NCBI RefSeq assembly: GCF_017591425.1
Contig: NW_024466459.1
Location: 2,170,001 to 2,234,000, forward strand
Source of the DNA: Ochotona curzoniae
Taxonomy: Eukaryota; Chordata; Mammalia; Lagomorpha; Ochotonidae
Length of the DNA stretch: 64,000 nt
Reading direction: 5' to 3'
Shown here: positions 56,278 through 64,000 of the stretch, in pieces
Position numbering within the stretch: the stretch's first letter is position 1
How the letters are laid out: each line of letters begins with the position of its first letter
Made by a program: the position numbers and the translations under genes
The notes under the pieces: generated by a model
Seen by the model: the letters and a program-made list of their open reading frames with translations, nothing else
The model's database searches: none
What the model was told of the DNA's origin: nothing

Positions 56278-58319
56278 CAAACTTTTTGGACCAAAATAAA
56301 GCTACCTTTTAATTCTATTTTCCATTAAGTGTTGAAGTCACCCATGTATCACTGTCAATTTTGGATCATAAACAAGTGTGCCTGTCCAGGCTAAGGAGGT
56401 AAGTCATCAGAATGTCTCGATGTGTTCTCTACTTCAGGAATAACTTGGACATTCTGTAGGGACCCTGATTTCCTGACTGTGTACCCAGCCTGACTTAGTT
56501 CAGATGCTGTGTTTGATTTGGCTACCAAAAAACATTAAGAAAAAAAAAAAAAAACCCTGCTACTTATCTCAAAGCCAAAGAAAGAAAATCTCTTCTCCAA
56601 GAAACTTAGAACGGAGAATGCCAAGAGAGGGTCAGTCGATGAGAGATGCTTTTATTCATGGAAAGAAAGCATTGCTGGGAACTCAGCAAAGTCAGCGATG
56701 CCTTCACAGGCACTGTCAGAAACAGTGGATTTGCCAAAGATCCGCGGTGCTTGTATTATACAGAAAGTAAAAACACATTTTGGAAACGTTGGTCTTTTCC
56801 CCAAGGCATTTCATGCATCTCCTGACTACTTCTGAGACACAGCAGATAGAAAATATTATCCCTGGGGTTACTTCTTTCTCAAGTTTATTCTTTGATAGTG
56901 CTTCTTTCGTTCTCAAAGACTTAATATTTTTTCTCGTTATTTTATTACTCTCAATCTGGTCATCCCTGGGATATTTTGCACTTTGATTTGCTGGCAACAG
57001 GAAAATCAGGGGGTTTAGTAGAGTGAGGATTCAACACCTGCTGCCCTTGGCGTTCTTCTGTTTCGGCCACTCAGAGGCTACCTTGTCCTACCTTCTTATC
57101 CGCCACCGTGGGCTAAGTAGTCAAATCATCCCCAGCCTTGCAGGCATTTGGGGAGTGACGCAGAGGAGGGAAGTTTGTTCTCTTTCTGGTTCTTTGTGTT
57201 ACTCTGCTTTTCAAATAGATTTTAGAAAAAATTAAAATACTAAGATTACGAAGGTTCAAGTAGATTAGGTGAATAAAAATAATTTATTTCAAAATAAAGA
57301 CACAGAAAGAAAAATTTTAGTGAATTAGGATATGACGTGTTTTTGCTATCATAAATCTTCAAAAAAGTTGACTTTCCAAACGAGTGTCTGAATACTTGTG
57401 CTACTCCGCACATCCAGCAGGGGGCAGAAATTATCCAGGGACAGAGTTTGACTTATCTGTTTTTGAGTGTCGGTCAAGTTTACTTTCCTGCAGGCTTTGC
57501 AAAGACTCAACTGGAGCGACACTGCTATTTCTTCCTCGCTGTGTTGCTGACATCACTTTTGCGCCACTTCAGCCTAACTCATCCCTGCTCAGGTTGATGG
57601 TTTACTTCCATCTAGCACCACGCAGCTTTATTTGGGCTGGGTGGCAGCCTCTGGATTTTAACTGGTTCCCATTATGGTAGAGGAGAAGGAAAAGCAAATG
57701 ACCTCCAATTTCCAAGAAACAAGGGAAATGTCACACACTGTCCAACAACCACTTTGCGTAACATCTTGGGCAGGAGGCAGCTTGCGTTCTGAGTCACGCG
57801 AAAAGGGCTGGAGTGAGCGAATACACAGGCATTCCCTGTGGAGGACCACTCACTCAAGGCCGTCAGTTTCTCTGACTCTGAACTACCAGGAGGTATTTCT
57901 ATGGCTCACCCTCTGCTTGGTGATTTTTACAATAAACAGCGATGGAGGGGGGAGACATTCCGGAAAAGAGTGACAGAAATTCATGAGCAGTTTCCCTGAA
58001 GAACATCTCTGACTTTCGCCCAAGGGGAGAGGTTTGGTGGGAGTTGGTCTGAGCGTGCAGAGAGGGGATACTTCAGCTACGTCTCATCCAGACACTTTCA
58101 GCAAACGCAATCGTGGCATGTTAAATGAGGAGCAAGAGTTAGGGCCCTTGTGACGTCAAGGGCAGTCCCATGCAGCCGCACAGGGCACACGACAAAGACA
58201 TGCTCGCAACACTTGACTTTGCAACTTGCCAAAGCACAACCAGGAAGTCTCGCAATGCTAAAGGACCTGCTCACAGCAAGAGCACCTCTCTGTTTCCCAT
58301 CACCACATTTGTGATTATT

Positions 58320-58615
58320 CTTTAAAGATGCATTTGTCTGAAAGGCAGAACTAGAGGTGTGTGTATGTGAAGTGTAGAGAGAGATCTTCCATCTGCTGCT
58401 TCGCTCCCCAAACAGCTGAAGCCAGGAGTCGGGAGCTTCTTCCACATCTCCCAAGTGGCTGCCAGGGCCCACGGATATGAGCAAACTACACTGTTTTCCC
58501 AGGTGTATTGATGGACAGCTGGATTAGAAATGGAGCATCTAGGGCTTGAACTGGGGACCATATTGAATGCCAGCATTGCAGGTGGCAGCCTAACCCATTA
58601 CACCATAACACACTT
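58320..58615 (-). mobile_element. old C-type SINE
   Basis: TTTAAAGATGCATTTGTCTG to TTACACCATAACAC. Confidence 0.68.
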
Positions 58616-58819
58616 ATGATTTTTAAGAAGCCTAAATGTATTATTCGGGGGCATGAGCTAAGAGACAGGCAAGTTCAAGGTGGAATATAAAGACAGCACA
58701 GCTTCGGTTGATCAGGCATATATATATAATTTATTGATTGATACTATTTTCTTTGTTGGCTCCACCTTTTCCACATTAGTGTGGAATACTGAGGGCTAAC
58801 TGTATCTAAAATGCTGGCC

Positions 58820-59129
58820 TTGGGGTGGCCATGGTGGTACAGTGAGGTAGGTGACCACTTAGCATGCCTGAGCTCTGTATCTGTGTGTGTACGTCTCAGC
58901 TGCTCCACTTCTGATCCAGTTTCCTCCCGACACCTTCCGGGAGGCAGCAGACGATGGCCCATCAAGTGCCTGGGCTCCTGCCACCCATCTGGGAGACTAG
59001 GATGGAGTTTCAGGCTCCAGGTTCTAGCCTGGCACAACTCCAGCGGAGGTAGGCATCTGGGGGAGTGAACCGACAAATACAAGCTCCCTCTCCTCCTGCT
59101 TTTCAAATAGATGAAAATAAACACTAAAA
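58820..59129 (+). mobile_element. old C-type SINE
   Basis: GGGGTGGCCATGGTGGTACAG to ATGAAAATAAACAC. Confidence 0.68.
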
Positions 59130-59842
59130 AAAAAATATGCTGACCTAAAAGCATAGTTAGTTCTCAATTTCCATATTTGATTTCAGAGAAAAGATTGAGA
59201 AGGAATCGGTCTCAATGCCCACGATGTGACTAGATAACCTGGGGCCCTACGAGGTGGCTCTGGTGTGCAGCTGGGTACATTCCTTGCTCCCCACCCTGCA
59301 TGGCTCGGCCTCTGGGTGCACACACACTGCTCCCCCAGCTCGAGATTACCCTATGCAAAAAAGGAACCGATTGCCTGAGACGGCTGGAAAGAGCCTTGAA
59401 AGCATTTTGAAGTGAATGTAGAGAAAGCTAAAGCAGCAGATGAGCAGAAGCCCTCCCTCGATGGAATAAGCGAATGCTACGTTTTTAAAAGTTACCGACA
59501 TACTGTTCTAGCTTACACATGACATCCCTTTTTTTTTTTTTTTTAAATTCCTCTGCCTTTTATGGCATAGGCTGTTTTACTAGTACCACAAAATGTTTCC
59601 ACTCTCCATGGTCTCGGTTTTACGACCCAAATTAACCCCCAAGAGAAGCAGCTTCAAGCAACTGAACCGCATGGAAGAGAGAGAAAGAGAGAGTGACATG
59701 CCCAACCTGAGCCCCAGTTCAGTGACTTCATCGATGGTTTTTCTGGGAGGTGGGGAAGGGGGTGTTTGCAGCACTTGCAAGATCAGTTCACGTGTGCCTT
59801 TTTGGTAAAGGGTGGGCAACATGTTTTAAAAATTCTACATAC

Positions 59843-59961
59843 ACTTGTTTGGGCATGGCTGTCTATGTCATCCACAGTGGAGGAATGCTGATTGCAAACT
59901 TTTATGTTGGTTTGTTCATGCATGTTTTTCTCGTATTCCCGAACATCATCCATTGTCATAT
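59843..59961 (-). CDS. PITPNC1: PITPNC1 alternative penultimate exon (short-isoform tail)
   Basis: 119 nt between acceptor CTTTCAG|AT and donor AGT|GTATGT. It encodes (D)MTMDDVREYEKNMHEQTN, then IKVCNQHSS and DSHAQTS. Its first 32 nt are homologous to the start of the exon at 54902, so the two are a duplicated exon pair. Because 119 is not a multiple of three, splicing onward to 54902 reads ACA-TGA, adding one Thr and stopping. With 227 assumed upstream residues this makes 268 aa, matching the human short isoform as I recall it. The short form lacks the 14-3-3-binding tail. Confidence 0.92.
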
Positions 59962-62900
59962 CTGAAAGAGGTCAAGACGTGGGTAACTTCCGTTATTAAA
60001 TGCAATCTTTCAACGGGGGGGGGGGAAGACTACAAGGAAAGGCGGGAGCTTAGCAGTCGCCAAGGAGGTCTTAAAAAGCAGGGAACTGGCTAACTTTACG
60101 AAAAGTCATAAAGTTAGCTCTACCAGCCAAAGGAGAAGTGAGGGTAAGGGAGTTAAGTCAAAGGGAGTCTTAGAGGAGATGTGGAACTGCTGAGGGGTGT
60201 TTCTTGTCAGAGTGAGCTGAGCGTGGTGGGAGAGTTAGCACGCGGGCTACAGGGCAGCCCCAGATCTCCTACAGCCGTGTTAGCAGATCCCCTGGGGACG
60301 CAGGGTCAGCCTGGTTTGGTTTAAACACTTACCTTCCAGGTAAAGAGATTTAGAGATCCTTTGATCAATGCATTCAACACGTGCCTTGCTCCTGTAGGAG
60401 TCAGGGCGCGGCAGACAGGCCCGCGATATTTACTGGTGCGATCCTCACTCACACAGACGGATCACTGCGCTGAATGCGCCGTGTCAGAGAGCGCAGGTCT
60501 ACACCGAACCGCGCATCTAGCCTAACAGCTTGGAGACGGCTGGCACTACTCCCACCCACACTGATCTATAAATAAAATGGCACATGACATGATTTTTGGG
60601 CTGAGTTTACAGTGTTTTAGTATTTCAGGACGATGATCTGTTATGCCAGTGGTTCTCAACGAGGGACAATTTTTTTTTCTTTGATATTTCAGTGATTATG
60701 GTTGGGGAAGGGGTGCTACTGGCATCTTGGAGGTAAAGGCTGGGGGCGGTGCGGTGCATCCTCCGATACACAGATCCCGCAGCCCCCAACAGAGAATTCT
60801 CTGGTCCAAAATGCCCACAGTGCAGAGGGTGCCAAACTGCTTTAAATCAACCGATAAAGAAGTTAGGAAATGCATCTATCTTTCGTGTGTGAAATGCAGA
60901 AACATGACAGCTGGTCTCGCTTTAAATGCTTCTGCTGTTTTATCCCTTCCCTCCCCCATGCCTTAGGTTTAACTCACAACATTTTATCAGCAATTTTCCC
61001 AGATGGGCATTCCTTTGCTGCTCCGTCCGCAGGATTTAACTCCGTGCCTTTCCAAGGAGGAAGGTATGCTGAACAAAACCTTCATCGACCCCCTGCTCAC
61101 TAACTGGCTCAGTGGGCGCTGCAGCGGGGGAGGCACAGCTGCGTTTTTTCCCCCTGAAGTATTTTCCCTATCATGTGGTTCAGTGTCTTTTTCTATCAAT
61201 CCTAGTGTCATGTGAGAGCCGATTTCTTTCCAAAGAACAGGCTTGCCAGAGCTTATGATTTAATTCGCTGCGGTCTGGGGCCAAGACAAGGAGAGGCTCT
61301 AAATCCAGACCTGGACTATTTTACCAAAGCTGATGACTCCCCCCCTCTCTACCCCGAAACCCTGAAATCATCCATCACAAGCACTGTCCGAGAAGCAGCG
61401 TCAGCATCCAGAGGGCTAGGCAGCGGGCTGGCCAGGCAAACAGCATGCTTTTCTTTGAGGTACAACAGAAAGATGCCATCATGTGATTAGAACGAGCGCA
61501 TCTTACTTAGCTCACAACACATTCTGTCAACACAGTCACTTTCATCGCAAGGGCTGGCTATCACATTTTTAAAACCAAATACACCTGGAACGCGTACTAA
61601 GAGGTCATTTTGGGCTGAAAGCTTAACATTTCAAGCAGTTTCTCGCTGTATGTCTGTTATCAGTGACCCTCTGCGAGACGCCAACAGGCACGACGGGAAT
61701 TTGGAAAACACAGGCAAAGGAATGTGAGCTGCTTCTTTTTTATCTTAGTGAAATCTCAGAGAGAATTCTTTATCTTCAGCTAACTCTGGGTCCGCAGAGG
61801 ATGTGTAGTGCATGACTATGGGCTTTCAAAGACACATCTGTTTCATGGATGACAAAGGATTTGGCAACAAAGTCGTTCACTAGTGACTTGCTTAGGAAAA
61901 ACTGAAAACAACTCCACGGACCAGCAATGTCACAAACGTGGTAGACAAATATGCGACACCGCTATAGAGACAAGGCATCATTATCCATTACTGCTAAATT
62001 AAAAAATAAGATAAAAATTATACACATTCTATGATTCATCATTTGAGTCAGAAAAGCCTTATCTCCATTTAATAATACCCAAAGCACACATTTTCAAATG
62101 TTAGCAGGATTCTTTTGAGGAGTTGAAGATCATTTTTATTTCTTTTTGCTGTAACTGTATTTTCTAAATCTTCTGCAGCAAATATGTGTTACTTGTGTAA
62201 GAAGGGGGAAAATGATTTAAAAATCAATAATTTGGGGTCATTAGAAGATAAATATTATCAGTTTGGAATTAGTAAGGAAAAGATACACTTTTGTAGAATT
62301 TATGGTCATTCCTAGGAATAATTCATGTTTAAATATTTTTATAATAGAAAATAAATTCTAGAAAATTCCATACAAAAGGAAAAAAGTTTTCTGATTAGCC
62401 CTCATAAAAAAATGAACACTTGGAGAGTGTTTCTCTAAAAACCTGATACTTTGGTCCCCACTGACGCTGAACTATCTCCACATAGAATAAATCTATCTGG
62501 AAATAATCGTAAAGATTTTAAACAGTTTCCTCCATTGTTTATGGACACCTTAATCAACTGAGAATGTTCCTGTGCAGATTATCTGGGTAAAACGTGTTGT
62601 GTCTCGCTTTTGCAACATATATTACCTCCAAATCTACATGCGAGTCCAGTTTTTGGCAAATTCAACGGCCTGTGCCCAGTGACAGTCTCCTTCCTTCGAT
62701 GATTCATCTTCATGACTGACTGAATTTCAATGATCATACTGTCTTCTAACAATTTAGACTCCCATCTCCTGACTTCTACAAACAAATGTTCACACACATC
62801 GCACAACTTTCTAACTAAAGGACCTTCGCTCAACTCTTTCACCAACACGTTGGGAACTAATCATTTTGGAATTGGTAGGCTTTTGAAAGCTCCTATTTTG

Positions 62901-64000
62901 GCTTTCTTAATGAAGGTTCTTGAACAAGCAATACTGGGGCTACCTGCACGATTTAGGAGAGTACTGGGAAGAGTGCTGGATGACATGCTGCCTTCAGTGT
63001 TTACCGACGCAATGAGAAGCATTCTGGGGCACAATGCTCTCCTCACTGCATTGTGGTGGGACGAGACCCCTTGCCCTGTCCTCTCAAAAGACCATTTCTT
63101 TGCTACTCTCTCTTGTTCCGTAGGTGAGAGGACAGCTGGCCTCGGATATCCTGGGGTGTGGAAGTCCTGCTGCACGGGGCCTGGGAAGAACTTGCTCCTG
63201 CAGCAGGGGGCTGGACAGAGATCAGCACGTCGCCCTCTGCCAGCAGCCCAGCTTCGCCGAAGCAGCTCCAACCACAGAAGATATGTTACCTGCAGAAGCC
63301 CCAGTTTTCTAAACTGTGAGCTACAGGCTTGAGGATCAAAATATGCCTCAACGTTAGCAGGCTAACACTGCTTCCACTACTTCTTTTGTATAAAAGAGCA
63401 TTTTCAACTGATGCATCTTCACTGACTCATTCAGGTAATGCCTGAATTACATTCCGCTAAATGCTTCACATAGTCCCAGATTATAGAGAAAAATGGGTTT
63501 GTTTCATTTGATCCTCTTCCATCAATCTTATTCCTTCTTGAGATAACCAATGTTAAAGGTTAGAGGCATACACTGGGAGATTTTTGCTTCTAAGAAGTCA
63601 CATCTTCATGAGTGTCCTCTCTCATCTCTTTATTTTTACATATAGAAATCACACTATAGCATGCTAGACTAGACATACCAATCATGCAGTGCTAACTTGC
63701 TTTTTCCACTAATGGAAAGAACTCCCTTATTCTTTACAAGCGCTACAAACAATATTCATGGAACGGACACATCATAATTGCCTTGACTACAGTCGTTAAT
63801 GAGCATGTATGCTGACACACATTCTTAGCTTTTATAAACACTATTAGCATTGTATATATGCTTGTAAACACATACATGTTTGTTCAGAACAAATTTCTGG
63901 AAGTGGAACAGCTAGGTCATATGTTTTTTTGTACTTATCACTTTGACAAAGATCTTACACTTCATCATTGTCTTCCTAATGCTGGATATTATCACTCTTT
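59962..64000 (-). other. PITPNC1: PITPNC1 intron (continues past the window)
   Basis: About 4 kb almost without recognisable SINEs, apart from the candidate exon at 60333-60391. A T run at 60669-60679 and AT-rich sequence at 61980-62500 are the only low-complexity parts. No coding exon of the lipid-transfer domain was found here. Confidence 0.7.
60333..60391 (-). CDS. candidate cryptic cassette exon in PITPNC1
   Basis: 59 nt flanked by acceptor GACTCCTACAG|GAG and a consensus donor GAAG|GTAAGTG. Entered with the one-base carry-over used by both known tail exons, it stays open for 20 codons, then stops on ATA-TGA or ACA-TGA in either downstream exon. I know of no such isoform; it may be a decoy site. 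Confidence 0.25.

Larger units (their letters stand above)
54903..59842 (-). other. PITPNC1: PITPNC1 intron between the two tail exons
   Basis: 4.9 kb containing several old, diverged SINEs (55349-55630, 55631-55850, 55970-56275, 57100-57235, 58320-58615, 58820-59128). The pieces 56276-57100 and 57241-58319 show nothing I can classify. Confidence 0.75.

Noticed and set aside
59842..59843. Read-through of the alternative PITPNC1 exon past its donor to a TGA near 59787
   Set aside because: The GTATGT donor and the exact length match to the short isoform favour splicing to 54902; the coordinate marks the junction only.
1..64000. tRNA genes
   Set aside because: Box A/B-like motifs all fall inside SINEs with no cloverleaf or Pol III terminator.
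1..64000. CRISPR arrays, operons or bacterial elements
   Set aside because: The window is mammalian; tandem arrays are degenerate and lack spacer structure.

Overview
This is mammalian nuclear DNA, almost certainly from a lagomorph and probably a pika (Ochotona). It is packed with about 70 copies, on both strands and of many ages, of one tRNA-derived SINE of the lagomorph C-repeat type. Plus-sense copies start GGGCCCGGCGCGGTGGC, carry a Pol III box A-like TGGCGCAAGTGG and a box B-like GGTTCTAATCC, and end in AATAAATAAATCTT plus an A tail. The order follows from these repeats; pika rather than rabbit is my inference from the CACTTGGGGAGTGAATCATC form of the SINE.

Two neighbouring protein genes lie on the minus strand, in the order known from human 17q24.2. 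The 3' part of PITPNC1 occupies the right side: terminal coding exon 54586-54902, alternative exon 59843-59961, and a 5' neighbourhood that runs off the window. Complete NOL11 follows downstream: start codon 40391, stop 16846, 18 coding exons, 717 codons. I reconstructed every NOL11 exon with GT/AG boundaries, and all phases close without a frameshift. NOL11 is transcribed from a CpG-rich promoter (about 40020-40690) containing a perfect TCTCGCGAGA element. Its penultimate-side intron 16 holds a convincing H/ACA snoRNA (17517-17647), in the position of human SNORA38B.

Layout: 1-2898, a poly(A)-tailed retroposon with an internal degenerate tandem array; 2899-16845, repeat-dominated flank downstream of NOL11, including a probable solo LTR (7848-8455); 16846-40391, NOL11 with introns full of SINEs and L1 pieces; 40392-54585, the interval between the genes, with a second, inverted copy of the array retroposon (43350-46240) and the probable PITPNC1 3' UTR; 54586-64000, the PITPNC1 3' exons and introns.

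Functionally, NOL11 is a nucleolar t-UTP/UTP-A factor that couples rDNA transcription to 18S rRNA processing, and its intronic H/ACA RNA would also act in the nucleolus on RNA modification. PITPNC1 (RdgB-beta) is a cytoplasmic phosphatidylinositol/phosphatidic acid transfer protein. Its two C-terminal tails are set here by a duplicated exon pair in which inclusion of the upstream copy shifts frame and stops translation two codons into the downstream copy. Most other open frames are chance frames inside SINEs.
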